Source: Epichloe hybrida
Taxonomy: Eukaryota > Ascomycota > Sordariomycetes > Hypocreales > Clavicipitaceae
Direction: 5' to 3'
DNA length: 64,000 nt
Assembly (NCBI GenBank): GCA_019022495.1
Contig: JAFEKR010000011.1
Coordinates: 1,736,001 to 1,800,000 of the forward strand
Shown here: piece by piece, positions 49,901-61,435 of the stretch
Layout of the letters: each line of letters begins with the position of its first letter
Position numbering within the stretch: the stretch's first letter is position 1
Made by a program: the position numbers and the translations under genes
Notes under the pieces: generated by a model
What the model was told of the DNA's origin: nothing
Seen by the model: the letters and a program-made list of their open reading frames with translations, nothing else
The model's database searches: none

Positions 49901-52240
49901 TTCCTAGTATCTAACCTATTAAGCGTAATAGTTAGTATTATACTTTGTAGAGCTAAGAATTAAGGGTAGCCTACTAATGAATATCCTATAGCACTTATGT
50001 TAGCTATAATGCCTTTAAAGGTTCTAGATAAATATTATCCTTTAAGTGTAAATATGCTTAGTACCTTATCTAGTTCCTAAAGATTAAATAAATCCTTCTT
50101 AACTAGAGTATAAGTCATTGCTTTACTAGTAAGAATCTTAGTGGTTACATAGCTATTATAGGTGGTCCTATGTGTAAAGAAGCTTATAGGCACTTGGCTA
50201 TCATTATCTTCTTTGCCGAAACCGAGTTCTATTAGGTATTAGTTAATATTATTATCCTTAGCTAATTTAGGATTATTATTGCCTTTATACTATGTTAGGA
50301 ATATATTATATAAAGAAGCTATTAAGTCTATATGGGAATGATTCTTAAAGCATTAGAATGCCTTCTTCTAGTCCTTATCCGAGTGTTTAGTTAACTAATA
50401 ACCTTCTTTACTATATATATAATACTTTTTTAAGTATTAAGGCTTGCTCTTTAATAAAGATTAACTATACTAGGCTTCCTTGCCTTTTCTATTATACTTA
50501 TAGTTAGTCTAAAAGTGTTCCTTAGTGCTAGCTTCTATAAGGAACTACTGCTAATTAATTAAAGCTTTAGATTTGCTAATTAATATCCTTATCTATTTAT
50601 AAAAGTATTAGAGGTTAATAGGAGGATTAATAATATAAGCCCTACATTCTAGGATTCCTTTACAGGCATTTAGAATCTAACTACAAAGGTCTAATTCTAA
50701 CTAGGATCCATAAGGATTTGCCCTTTAGAGATTCAAAAGCTTTATTATAAGGTCTTTAAAGCACTTAATCTTTAATTTACTAGGGTTCTCTTAGATAATC
50801 ATAAGTAGTTATAATTTTCCTTATAATAGATAGTTCTTTTAATGCGTATTATCCGTCTTAAACTTCTGCCTAATCCTACGGATAAGAGTTAGGAGATCTT
50901 AGAGGTCTGCTTAGCCTAAAAGGTTCTCTAAGAAGTACTATAGAGGTCTTCCTTTTAGCATAAACTTAAAACCATAGCCTAACTATTCTTATATAATTCC
51001 TAGTATCTTACACTTTCTTTAATAGGTTAAGAGCTTAATGTTAAGAATATTATACTCCTTAGCGCTATACTTAATACTCTTATTACTATAGAATTTATTA
51101 AGATTAAGTAGTTACTTTAATAAGGGTTAGCCTATCTTCTAAGGGGGAATAGGGATAATTAAATCTTGTGGAAGAGGTGCTATAGTTCTAGATTATAGAG
51201 GGGGATTATAGTGCCTTATTATAGGAGGGGAAATAAGGGGGGTCTAGGGTTATAGTTAAGGGCTTATAATAGGGGGATTACCTTTACTATTATACCTTTG
51301 CCTTATACTTAGCATACTTAGGGATTAGTATAATAAAATCTAGGAATAGAATGGGAGTAATTATGGTGGTTAAGGGGATTAGGAATAATGTAAAGCAATT
51401 AGTTACTTTAGTTAATCTCTAAAAGAAGGGATACTAATAGGAAGGAGGTCTTTATAAAAGTCCTTCTCCACTATTTACCTCTTAAAAGGGAAATACTTCC
51501 TAGTAACTTCCTATATTTCTTCTTCTTTCTAGTTATAAAATATATTATAGTTAATAATATCTTTAAGTAAGACTACTATCTTATAGCAACTCTATAGGTT
51601 TATATAAATACTACTAAAGAAGAGAAAGTCTTAAAGACTCTTTATAGCTTTAGGATTTACTACTTAGAATATTTCTTATTTCTATTCTCTAAAGTTATTA
51701 CTAAAGATAGTGGATAGGGTTTGTAGGTATAGGTTCTTATATTTATAGGTTACTTTCTTAATAAGAATCTAGGCTATAAGTTCTTTAGGGGTAGTGTTTG
51801 CTTTAAGATTAAATAATTTCTTATTCTCTAGTGCTTATTACATAATATATTAGTGTAAATTAGGGGATATATAGTTAAGGAGGTAAGATATAACTTTTAA
51901 ATTAGCTTCTCTTCTAGTATCCTTAGGGGGGAAGGTGTGTTTATAATTAGAGGGAATGTCTTAGGCTCCAGATCCCTCTAGTTAATCTTAATATTTTACT
52001 ATAATATTAGTAGTAAATAGGGGGGTAAGGGAAATAGAGAATTAATAGAAGTCTAAAGGATTATAAGTAAAGCTATTATCTTTATCCCTTAGTAGGTTTA
52101 ATTAAATAATTAAGGATAGGTTAGGTTAGTTACTAACTAGGCCTTAATTATTTAATAAACACGCTTCTAAGGGTTTATTTACATAATAGATATACTAATT
52201 AAATAAATAAAGATAGGTTAGGTTAGTTACTAACTAGGCC
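46920..52240 (-). pseudogene. Copia-Ib gag-pol polyprotein
   Basis: Read right to left: gag (about 52240-50420), zinc-knuckle remnant (about 50395-50430, Y-I-Y-S-K-E-G with Cys changed), protease (about 50180-49900), pre-integrase zinc region near 49500, integrase core (first-Asp block V-D-I-I-Y-L-N near 49400; I-I-I-D-T-R-I near 49250; K-V-K near 49140 with Glu lost), integrase tail to about 48800, RT (about 48560-47700) and RNase H ending near 46930. Gln codons are converted to TAG/TAA throughout. Domain limits are approximate. Confidence 0.85.
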
Positions 52241-52426
52241 TTAATTAAGTTAATAAGCTTAGATTTAGTATAGAGCTATTATAGTTACTTAAGGTAAAAG
52301 AAGAGCTAGAATATACTTCTTCCTTAGTATATTTAGTATCTTAGAGTGGCACTTTCTCTTTTATAAGGTAAGTCCTTAATACTAATACCTCTTCTATAAA
52401 CCTTACTAATCTATAGTATTTATAGA

Positions 52427-52442
52427 GATAACTACTAATTAG
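52427..52442 (-). other. Putative primer-binding site, Copia-Ib
   Basis: The minus strand reads CTAATTAGTAGTTATC immediately inside the 5' LTR, as in the other copia families of the window. Confidence 0.55.
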
Positions 52443-52738
52443 TGTTAGTATTTATAGGATACTATTAACCTATATGTAGGGTTTTCAGGGTAGACTAAAG
52501 TGTATATAATCGTTATATATTCTAGTCTATTAAAGCAAGTAAAAGAGGGATTAAATAGAAGCAAAGAGGGTGCGCTATTTATCATAGGAAAAGAGGCCTT
52601 AATTAGGGTTATTAGCAAAGAGGCCACATATGCTAACCCTAATCGCGGCGCGGTCAGGCCGGATATGTAGGTCCGCAATGTAACGCGCCCACCCAATCAG
52701 AGGCGCGCACCCTTGTTAATATCATGCTTGTTCCAACA
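52443..52738 (-). repeat. 5' LTR of Copia-Ib (296 bp)
   Basis: TGTTAGTATT to TTCCAACA. Differences from the 3' copy are transitions only by eye. Confidence 0.95.
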
Positions 52739-52743
52739 GTAAT

Positions 52744-53069
52744 ATGTTTTAGATATAAAGGATTACAAGGCAAGGCAGTTAACTTTAAATACGTAATAGA
52801 ACATATAATAAAGAAAGACAAGGGGATAGCTTAGCTACTAGCGTTAAACCTTTCTTTATTATTTCGGAGTTTATATAGATATAGATATTAATACTAAAGT
52901 AAGAAGAGAGCTATATTATACCTTTCCATTAGCATAACTTATTATTAAACGTAGCCCTCCTATTACATAGGGTAAGTCATTATTAGATAAGCTACCTCTT
53001 CTAATTAACCTTACTAATCTGCGGTGTTTAAAGACTACGTGGTTATCTATGAAGGTAACTACTAATTAG
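52744..53069 (-). other. Copia-IIc leader
   Basis: Non-coding leader, equivalent to 23125-23450 of Copia-IIb inverted, ending with the primer-site motif at 53054-53069. Confidence 0.7.
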
Positions 53070-53375
53070 TGTTAGATTCACAGGGTATTAAATTCAATAT
53101 AATACAGTTATAAGCCTAAAGAATAGTATTATTATTAATTCTTTATTCTAGGCTACGTTATCTATTATTATAATTAATTAAGTTATAGGAAAAAGAGGTA
53201 AAAAGCTAGAAGTTATAATACATAAAGGGAAAAGGGGTTATGTGTTTATATCCCTACATTTCCTAGCTAATTAACGTGCTAGGTTATAGGTCACGTGTGG
53301 GGTCCGCGCGTGGCCCGAGCTTCTGCTAGGTAATTGCGGCTGCGACGCGCGATTGATATCACCTTTGTTCCAACA
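53070..53375 (-). repeat. 5' LTR of Copia-IIc (306 bp)
   Basis: TGTTAGATTCACAGGG to GTTCCAACA, followed by the AAAAG duplication and resumption of Copia-IIa. Confidence 0.94.
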
Positions 53376-53380
53376 AAAAG

Positions 53381-54290
53381 GGATAGAGCAATAAGTTGGA
53401 ATTAGTTCTAATAATTAATTCAAAGCGTAAATATGTTAAGTAAAGGGCCTAAGGCGCTTATATTGCCTTAATATGCTAACTAGAGGCTTGCTTCGATTTA
53501 TCCGTTACTATATAGCACTAAGACCTAACCCTAGAGAATGTGAAAGCCCTTAATTACTACCTAAAGTGGTAGATAGATTACCTGGAAAGAGGCCTAACGT
53601 TTATCCTAATTAACCTTAAGAAGGCAAAGCTCTTTGCCTTTATAAATAGATTATTTACTAATAACTAGGACCTATCCTTATAACTAGGATATGTACTTAT
53701 CCTAGTTAACGAAGACTACACTAATAGTAGGTTTATAATTAAAGGTAATATTATACACTTTAGCTTAATAAAGAGTAAGAGAGTTACGCAAAGCGTGCTT
53801 GCCTTAGAAGTCTATAGTATAGTAGCTAGTATTAATATAGCTTATATAATTACTATAACCTTAAACCTAGTTACTAACTAACTAAAGCTCCTAAAGATCC
53901 TAGTTATTATATATACGGATTTATACTCCTTATATAAGTGCCTTATTAAGCTTAGTATAATAAAAGAGAAATGCCAAATAATTGATATTATAGCTCTTTA
54001 ATAGTTATATAAATGCTAAGAACTTTATAAGATCTAATAGATTAATAGAGAGAATAACCTAGCTAATACCTTTATAAAGGCATTACCTAATAAGGCCCTT
54101 AAAGGCTTTATCTTAACTAACTAAATAACTATATAGATAGATGGATAGGTTACTTACGCGTAATATATACATAGTAAGAGAAAAGGTAATTCTCTAGGAG
54201 GGTAGCTATAGGGATAAGATAGTAATACATAGGGGATTTACGCCCCTATAGTTAATATCCCTAGCGGCCATAGCTACGCTAGCTTACTAG
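53381..54290 (+). pseudogene. Copia-IIa RNase H
   Basis: Third part of the Copia-IIa polyprotein. G-Q-S-N-K-L-E-L leads into an L-F-A-F-I-N-R-L block near 53630, K-G-N-I-I-H-F-S-L-I-K-S-K-R-V near 53740, E-V-Y-S-I-V-A near 53805, Y-T-D-L-Y-S-L-Y near 53920 (this Asp is kept), and N-N-L-A-N-T-F-I-K-A-L-P near 54055. It shows the uninterrupted MITE-1 target near 53608. Stops are at Gln and Trp positions. Confidence 0.84.
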
Positions 54291-54620
54291 GCCCTCCTAG
54301 TAGACTATAGAAATTAATAGTGGTGTGTAGGAGGATAAAGGCATTGCTAAGAAGGAGGAAGATATTATATATACGCTATAGTGTAAGATATATGCTATTT
54401 TAAGAAAAAGAAGGGATTTAGAAGGACTTACTTATCCTTATATAAGCTCATAGGCTAAGCAAGATTATTATTTCCCTTTTATTAGTAACTATACGCCTAG
54501 ATAGGCTATAAGTTCTTTTTTTTATATCCCCTATTAATTACATCTATAATCTATCTTTCCTTTTTATTCCTATAATTAATATTGCGCGTTAATAATTATG
54601 TTAATAGAGAGAAGTTCTAG
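54291..54620 (+). other. Copia-IIa 3' untranslated region and polypurine tract
   Basis: Non-coding. Ends with AGAGAGAAGTTCTAG before the 3' LTR. Confidence 0.7.
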
Positions 54621-54935
54621 TGTGAGAATAAAGGTAATATTAATCGCGCGTTATAGCTATAATTACCTAGCAAAAGCTTAGGCTACGCGCACGCCTTACA
54701 CATAACCTATAACCTAGCATATTAATTGGCTAGGAAATGTAAGGATATAAACGCGTAACCCCTTTTCCCTTTATGTATTATAACTTCTAGCTTTTAACCT
54801 CTCTTTTCCTATAACTTAATTAATTATACTAACAGACAACGTAGCCTAGAATAGATAATCGATGATAATACTATTCTTCGGGCTCACGACTGTAAGTCTG
54901 TAACACATTGAATTCAATACCCTGTGAATCCAACA
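54621..54935 (+). repeat. 3' LTR of Copia-IIa (315 bp)
   Basis: TGTGAGAATAAAGG to AATCCAACA. It is 8 bp longer than other Copia-II LTRs because CTGTAAGT has been tandemly duplicated near 54889-54904. Confidence 0.93.
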
Positions 54936-54940
54936 GTAGT

Positions 54941-57900
54941 GCTAGTATTATTTAATATAGGCGTAAAGTATTTAATAATCTACCCTAAATTATTATTAAA
55001 ATAGGATTAGAAGAATATAAAGAAAGCAAAGGTAATACTAGAAAGCGTAAGTAAGGATAAGATCCTATACTAAGGAATCTTATATAAACTAGTTAAGGTA
55101 AAGGATAGTATAGGCTATATAAAGGTTTACTAAGTTAGCTACTATATTACTAATACTAAAGAAGGAATACTCCTAGGAATAAACTAAACCCTAAAGTATA
55201 AACCTATAGTAATAGATTAGAAGTAAGGTTTTTAAAGGTTTTTAATAACTAAAGAATATATTATATTTACTTTAGGTAAGTAATAATTATATAAGGTAGT
55301 AAAGTAATTCTTTATTATACTATTACTAGTATTACTAAAAGTTAGAGTAGTTAAGCCTAGAATAAAAAAGGGGGATACTAATAAAGTTTTACTAATAGGA
55401 GATATAGTAAGTAATAACCTAACTTATAATATAGTTATAATAATAGTGATAGGTAATATCTAGCCCTTAAAGAAGAAAAAACTAAGAAGTATAATAGTGC
55501 TTTAGGTAGTGTTTTATAAGGAGCTAGTAGTGTTTATATAAGAAATAGATAGTAATATACCCTAATAGTAAATCCTAGAGAAGTACATAAAATTTATAAA
55601 TATATTTTTAAAAGATCTAGCTAGTAAGCTCCTAGAACTTAGGGGTTACACTTATATAATTAAATTAGAAAAGGGGAAATAGCTACTATAAGGACTTATA
55701 TATAACCTAGTGGAAAAAGAGCTAGAGGTGCTTAGGGAGTATCTTATAAGTGCGTAGGAGAAAGGATAGATTAGAAGATTAATAAGCCTAGCTAAAGCCT
55801 TGATTTTATTTATCCTAAAAAAGTTAGGGAAATTAAGGCTTTATATAAATTATAGGGGTTTTAATAGGATTACTATTAAAAATAAGCCCCCTTACTATTA
55901 ATCTCTGAAATTCTTAATTAACTAGTAAGTATAAAGGTTTTTATATTATTAGATCTCCAAGAGGTGTATTACTAGCTATATATTCGCGAGGGTAATAAGT
56001 AAAAGATAGCGTTTTGTTACTACTATAGGCACTTTAAGTACCTTATAATACTATTTAGATTAGTAAACGCGCTAGCCACTTTTTAGAAATATATTAATAA
56101 CGCTCTTAAGGGACTTATAGATAAATTCTATATTATTTACCTTAATAATATCCTAATATATAGTAGTAACCCTATAAGATATATAGAGTATATTAAAAGG
56201 GTACTAGAGTGACTTTAGGATATAAATCTTTATATTAACCTTAAGAAGTACTAATTTTTAGTATTATAAGTGAAATTCCTAGGGTTTATTATATCTAAAA
56301 AAGGCATTAAGATAAAACTATTAAGGGTTAAAGCTATTATAACCTAGCTAATACCTTATAGTATATTTAATATTTAATTATTTCTTAGGTTTATAAGGTT
56401 TTACTAATACTTTATAAAATAGTATAGTAAGGTAGTAGTCTTACTAATAAACTATCTAAAGGGTGTTTAATAAGTAAAGTTTAAGCTAAAGCCTAGTAAA
56501 CTTATAGTGTTTAAAGAACTCTAAAAGAAGTTTTAGGAGGTACTAATCTTAGTGTACTTTAACTTACTTTATTTACTAAGAGTAAAGATAAATGTATTTA
56601 GTTATATAATTAAAGCTATACTTATAATATTAGTACTAGGTAGCTAGCACCTAGTAGTGTATTTTTTAAGGAAGTTAACTAATATTAAACTTTACTACTT
56701 AACCCTAGATGCTAAGTTATTAGTAATCTAAGAGGTATTTTAAGCCTAGAGATATTACCTTATGTATTTAACTTATTAGATTATAGTTATTATGGACTAT
56801 CTAAACTATAATTACTTAGCTATAAAGCTAAAGCTAACTAGTAAGTAGGTAATAGTATTAGATAAGCTTTATTTATTTAATTTTAGGATTAAATATTATA
56901 TAGGTAAGTTAAATCCCACTAATGCCTTATTAAGAAGAGTAAATTATATTAGCAAGGAGCATAGGGCGAAGGCTATATCCTTATAGTTACCTAATTTCTT
57001 AGCTAAGTTTTTAAATACTAAGTAATAAGGGCACTATATATATAATAGTGTAGTCGCGGGCCCTAAGGTTATATTACTTAGTATAGTTAATAGTTTATTA
57101 TAAGAATACTATAAGGGCTATTTAAGCCTCTAGGGTTTTAAGAAGATATACCTTTATTATATTATTAAGAAACCTAATAGTTCTATAAAGCCTATAAGTA
57201 GTACACTAACTAGGTTTGCTAATTATAAGTAGTAAGGTTATGCCTTATCTATATTTTCTAATATTTCTATAAGTCTAGTAAGCCTATAGGTTAGGAGTCT
57301 AGCTAGGTTAGTAGTTAGTAAGTAGTATAAGCGCCCCCTTAAAATACTACTTAGCTATAATTTATTTATAAGTCTAAAAGCATACTATAAGCTAGTTACT
57401 TGTAGTAATATTATAGTAAGAATATAAGTAGTTTAGTAAACCTCTTCTAAGTTCACATATAACACTTATCCTATATATATAGAATTAGAGACTCTAATTT
57501 AAGTTATATTATTTTAAGCATAGTAAGGTAATAACTTTACTATAGGTTAGAGAAAGCTATTTAAGAGTGGCAACCTAGAAGCGTTATAAATATAGTCTAT
57601 TAGGCCCTCTAAGCTATTAATATTTAAGAATAGAGTTTTTATTCTAGTTAGTATAAGAAAGGAAGTTATACTACTTACCTATAATAACTTAGTAGTAAGC
57701 TACTAGGGAGTTAGTAAGACTCTCTATTAGATTATAAGTTAGTATTACTAGCTAATAATAAAGAAAGACACTAAGTTATATGTGTAAACTTACATAAGCT
57801 ACTAGACTTTAAAGCTAAGGCACTATAAACCTTATAGTAAGCTAGCTACGCTACTAGTACCTAATTAGCCTTTTTAAGAATTATTAATAGACTTTATTAT

Positions 57901-58860
57901 AGGGCTACCACCTATAAAAGATATAAACTAGACCTATAATATAATCTTAGTTATTATAGACTATTTTACAAAATATAGTATTTATATCCTTGTTTTAACA
58001 TGCATAACTAGTAATAGGTTAGTAACTATATTCTTAGAATATGTTTTTAGGGATTATAGTGCTTTAGAGGGTATTATTATAAACTATGGTTTAACTTTCA
58101 CTAGTAGGTTTTAGATAACCTTCTGCTATCTTATTATAACTAAGTAGTAACTAAGTACTATGTTTTACTTGTAAATAGATAGTTAGATAGAATATCTAAA
58201 CCAAGTTTTAGAGTATTATTTAAGAGCCTTTACTTGCTTTAACTAAACTAATTAGGCTAATAACCTTTTAATAGTATAGTTTGCCTATAATATAAGCGCT
58301 TATTTAACTTATAGCTATACCCTAGCTAAGGCACTATAAGGCTATAACCTTAGGGGACTATAGTAAGTAGTTATAAATATTCCTATAGTAAATAACTAGG
58401 TAAAAACTTATACTATTATGCTAAAAGATAAATATATAGTAATTAAGTAGCTTCTAAGTAACTTATAAGCCTAGTATATAAAATACTATAATAAGAAGTA
58501 AATCCTAATAAAGTTTAGTATAGGTAACTATGTTTTATTATTTATAAAGAATATATTCTTATAGTAACCTAGTAGGAAGCTAAGTATAAAGTACCTAGGC
58601 CCTTATAAAATTAAAAAGGTAATTAGTACCTATAGGCTTATATATTAATTAAAGCTATTACCTAGAACGCGTCTATATAATATTTTTAATATTACTAACC
58701 TTAAACTATTTATAAGGGACCTATCTAGCGTAGAAGATATGTCCTTACTATAAGATATATATTATTTACACTAGTTAGCTCTATAGATAGCTATTGCTAG
58801 TACTCCTACTACTAAGTTAAAAGGGAAAACCCTATACTAGGAAGAAAAACCCCCTTACTT
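54941..58860 (+). pseudogene. Gypsy-I pol: protease, RT, RNase H, integrase
   Basis: Continues from 18785 after Copia-IIa. Protease-linker (about 54941-55560), then RT: K-L-R-L-Y-I-N-Y-R-G-F-N-R-I-T-I-K-N near 55833-55885, and the catalytic box Y-L-N-N-I-L-I at 56138-56158, where both aspartates of Y-L-D-D are now Asn. RNase H lies about 56560-56900. Integrase has a zinc-binding part near 57030-57150, a core with G-L-P-P-I-K-D near 57903, V-I-I-D-Y-F-T-K-Y near 57948, an I-I-N-Y-G block near 58075 (Asp to Asn) and Q-I-E-Y-L-N near 58185 (Glu kept), and a C-terminal L-G-P-Y-K-I near 58590. Tryptophan and glutamine codons are frequently stops. Confidence 0.88.
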
Positions 58861-58861
58861 C

Positions 58862-59045
58862 TGTGTATAAGCTAGCGCTAGCCCTATGACAGGCCTGCGC
58901 CGCTTAGTGTGTTTCCTGCCATGGGTGTTTGTTGCTAGCTTATGCTAGCCTTATCCCGTTAAAAAGAAAAGAAAGGAAAAATTATATAGAATAAGTGTTC
59001 GGAGGCCCCTTCCGATCCTATTCCGGTGCGATAACACGCCTGTTT
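58862..59045. other. Un-RIPed GC-rich patch within Gypsy-I pol
   Basis: About 180 bp between integrase and chromodomain keep CpA, CpG and GC-rich words (ACAGGCCTGCGCCGC, TTCCGGTGCG). GCTAGC/TAAGCTAGC motifs occur near both ends of its first half (58870-58883, 58933-58948). No TSD or clear TIR could be fixed. It is either a small late insertion or a conserved linker. Confidence 0.5.
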
Positions 59046-59051
59046 ACTATA

Positions 59052-59220
59052 AGATAATATTACAGATAATAAGTAGGAGTTTAAAGTTAAAAGAATTATA
59101 TTATATTATTATAACAGGAGATATTAGAAATACCTAGTTAAATAGAAGGGCTATAATGCTTTAGAGAATTCTTAGGTAAAGAAAAGAGATTTTATTATAA
59201 TAGATATTATTAAGGATTAT
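59052..59220 (+). pseudogene. Gypsy-I chromodomain
   Basis: One frame reads E-F-K-V-K-R-I-I then K-Y-L-V-K (stop for Trp) K-G-Y-N-A-L-E-N-S and K-K-R-D-F-I, the classic chromodomain pattern E-V-E-x-I-L ... Y-L-V-K-W-K-G-Y ... E-x-S-W. Chromodomains at the end of integrase direct chromoviruses to marked heterochromatin. Here it is broken by TAG at Trp positions. Confidence 0.82.
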
Positions 59221-61163
59221 AAGCAGTAACTAAGTAGCTAGTTTGTAGATATAGAGGTATATTTAATAGATTTTAGATAGTAGTAGTAATATATAAGAAA
59301 AAAGAATCTAGATAATTTCTTAGATAACTTAACTTATAGCTACTTTACACTAATTACTTTATTAACACGTTACCTACCTATCCCCTAGTGGTCTTACTAG
59401 TGCTAATAAGGGCAGAGCATTTATCCTTATTATTAGAAAAATCCCTCTCTTTGTATATATATATATAAAGCTTACTAGGGAGGTCTAGTAGCCTAATATA
59501 AGTAAGAAGCGTAAATATATTAGTAGTAAGCTACTAGTAAGTTAGTAAAGCTATAAGCTAAAGCATAAGAAGTATATATAGATAGAAGATTTTATTTAAT
59601 AAAACATAAACTATTAGAAATTTTAATCTAGACTTCTAGATTAATAGTATTATTAAGTAGTAATATAGTAACTTATTTATTAGCATTAGCCTTATATATA
59701 ACTTCTACTATAAGCTATGCTTACCTTACTTATTTACGCTTATTAGTATTTTTAGTAGTTAGGAGCGTATTATAAAGCTTATACTTTATATATATTAGAT
59801 GCTAGTAGTATATTAGTAGTAACTAAGTTATAGAAATAAAAGATATATATATTATTAAGAAAGTATAGATTATTATTAGGATTACTATAAGTATTAATAT
59901 ACTTAAAGAGTATATAGTATAACTAAGTAAACTAAGTAAGATACTAGTAGTATATTAGTATATATATTAGTAGTAAGAAAGGGAAAATAAACCCTAGTAT
60001 AGTCCTTATTATTATATATATAATAGGCGTATTTTATTAAGTTATTTATATAAGTTAGGAGTAATATATAGTAAGATAGTAGTAAAGTTATACTTAGGGA
60101 ATTAGTATATTAAGTTAGGATAGATTTACCCTTAATAATATATTATAGCTTTATACTATTACTATCTTTAGGTATAATAGCTTATATTATAACTTACTAT
60201 ATATAGTAAATATAAGGAATTTTTATTTTACTAGCACTACTAGCTATAAGTTAGTAAGGTAAGCGCTAAGGGAATATAGATATTATACTTATATAGAAAT
60301 TTTAGAAGCTAAATATTTCTTATTAGGAGACTTTAAAGGGAATATTATAAGAGTCTTTATACTAAAAGAAGGTAATAGTAGTAAAGTAGTTACTTATATT
60401 AAAGATATTATTAATTACTAGTAAGTAAGTAGTAATATACTATAAGAAACTTATAAGTAAAAGGTAAGTAACTAATATTTTAGTGTTTTAGAGAATTTAG
60501 ATGTTTTAAATAAGAATAGATATAGATAATAAAGTAATACTATAGGATATTAGTAATTACTATAAGAGAAGCTATAAAGCTACTAGCTTATAAGTAAGAG
60601 TAACTTATAATACTAAGGGAGAATATAAAGGGAAGAAAAGTATATAAAAGTAAGGGAAAGTAAGCCTCTTTTATATTAGCCCTAGACCCCTAAGTAATTT
60701 ACGCGCTATATATAGCTAATCTAGGAATTATAATATTTATAGTTATAGCTACTACTAGTAAATACGTATGCTAGCTATAAACTCCTAGCAAGATTAATAT
60801 AATATTCCTAATATTAGATAAGAAGTTATTTGTTTTAAATAGCACGTATTACCTTATTTATTTAACTTAATTATAAAGCTTAATATAAGTAGTTTGCCTA
60901 CTTAGTGCTAATAACCTATTAGATAGAGGTATCCATATTAAAGGTAATAAAGTACTAAGTGTATAGCTATCTATAATCTAGAGGTTATAAGAAGGATTAC
61001 CTAAGTCCTAATAATATTTACCTTATTATTTAAAGTAAATATAATACTATATACTAATAGTATAGCTAGTAATGTAAATATTACCATAGGTTATACGTAA
61101 TAAACACACACTAGCTAAGTAGCTCTTTATAATTAAGGATAATTATATATTAGGGGGGTAGTA
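59221..61163 (+). other. Gypsy-I region between chromodomain and 3' LTR, unidentified
   Basis: Nearly 2 kb remain before the 3' LTR, long for a chromovirus. One plus frame (about 59630-60500) stays readable if TAG/TAA are taken as Gln, with blocks such as F-L-L-G-D-F-K-G-N-I-I-R near 60322, so a further ORF may once have existed. I recognise no family. A polypurine tract, TTAGGGGGGTAG, ends it at 61151-61163. Confidence 0.45.
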
Positions 61164-61430
61164 TATTAGGAGCATAAAGGCTAGGGAGTTATAAATAGGA
61201 TAGTTATATAATAAAGCCCTTAGATAAGCCTTAGCTTATGTAAATAACTAAGTAGCTACTAGATAGCTATGTGTATATAGTAGGGTATTTAGATAAGGAC
61301 TACTTATAAGAGATATAGGAGGTTAGAGTTTAAGACCTTTATGTACTTACCCCTAAGTAATAGCTCTCTAGCTATAACTAAGAACCTTAGCCTTTACTCC
61401 GTTTATATCTCTCCCACCACAGTCGTGACA
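61164..61430 (+). repeat. 3' LTR of Gypsy-I (267 bp)
   Basis: Starts TATTAGGAGC and ends CAGTCGTGACA, followed by the CCCCC duplication. Its last 30 bp keep CpA and CpG better than the 5' copy. Confidence 0.94.
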
Positions 61431-61435
61431 CCCCC

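Larger units (their letters stand above)
46365..52738 (-). mobile_element. Copia-Ib, full-length Ty1/copia element (6374 bp)
   Basis: Two 296-bp LTRs (46365-46660, 52443-52738), TSD GTAAT at 46360-46364 and 52739-52743. It is inserted in the leader/gag boundary region of Copia-IIc in the same orientation. It is the reference copy for this family and shows the Helitron-free site at 48790. Confidence 0.96.
31264..53375 (-). mobile_element. Copia-IIc, minus-strand Ty1/copia element with hAT-N1 and Copia-Ib inside
   Basis: LTRs of 306 bp at 31264-31569 and 53070-53375, TSD AAAAG at 31259-31263 and 53376-53380. It has the same family as its host Copia-IIa but is inverted. The internal sequence is cut by hAT-N1 (34520-43467, TSD AAGGTAGT) and by Copia-Ib (46365-52738, TSD GTAAT). 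After removing both, it is about 6.78 kb, matching its relatives. Confidence 0.93.
18791..54935 (+). mobile_element. Copia-IIa, Ty1/copia element with two same-family insertions
   Basis: LTRs at 18791-19097 and 54621-54935, TSD GTAGT (18786-18790, 54936-54940). Its internal region is in three pieces: 19098-22817, 30036-31263 and 53381-54620. They join at the AAAGC duplication around Copia-IIb and the AAAAG duplication around Copia-IIc. The summed internal length (about 6.19 kb) equals that of Copia-IIb without MITE-1, which confirms the reconstruction. Confidence 0.93.
17189..61430 (+). mobile_element. Gypsy-I, Ty3/gypsy chromovirus, interrupted by Copia-IIa
   Basis: Two 267-bp LTRs (17189-17455 and 61164-61430) flank the element, with TSD CCCCC at 17184-17188 and 61431-61435. 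The internal region is split by Copia-IIa (18791-54935, TSD GTAGT); the net length is about 8.1 kb. Pol order is protease-RT-RNase H-integrase-chromodomain, which places it among fungal chromoviruses. It was inserted into Copia-IV gag. Confidence 0.93.
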
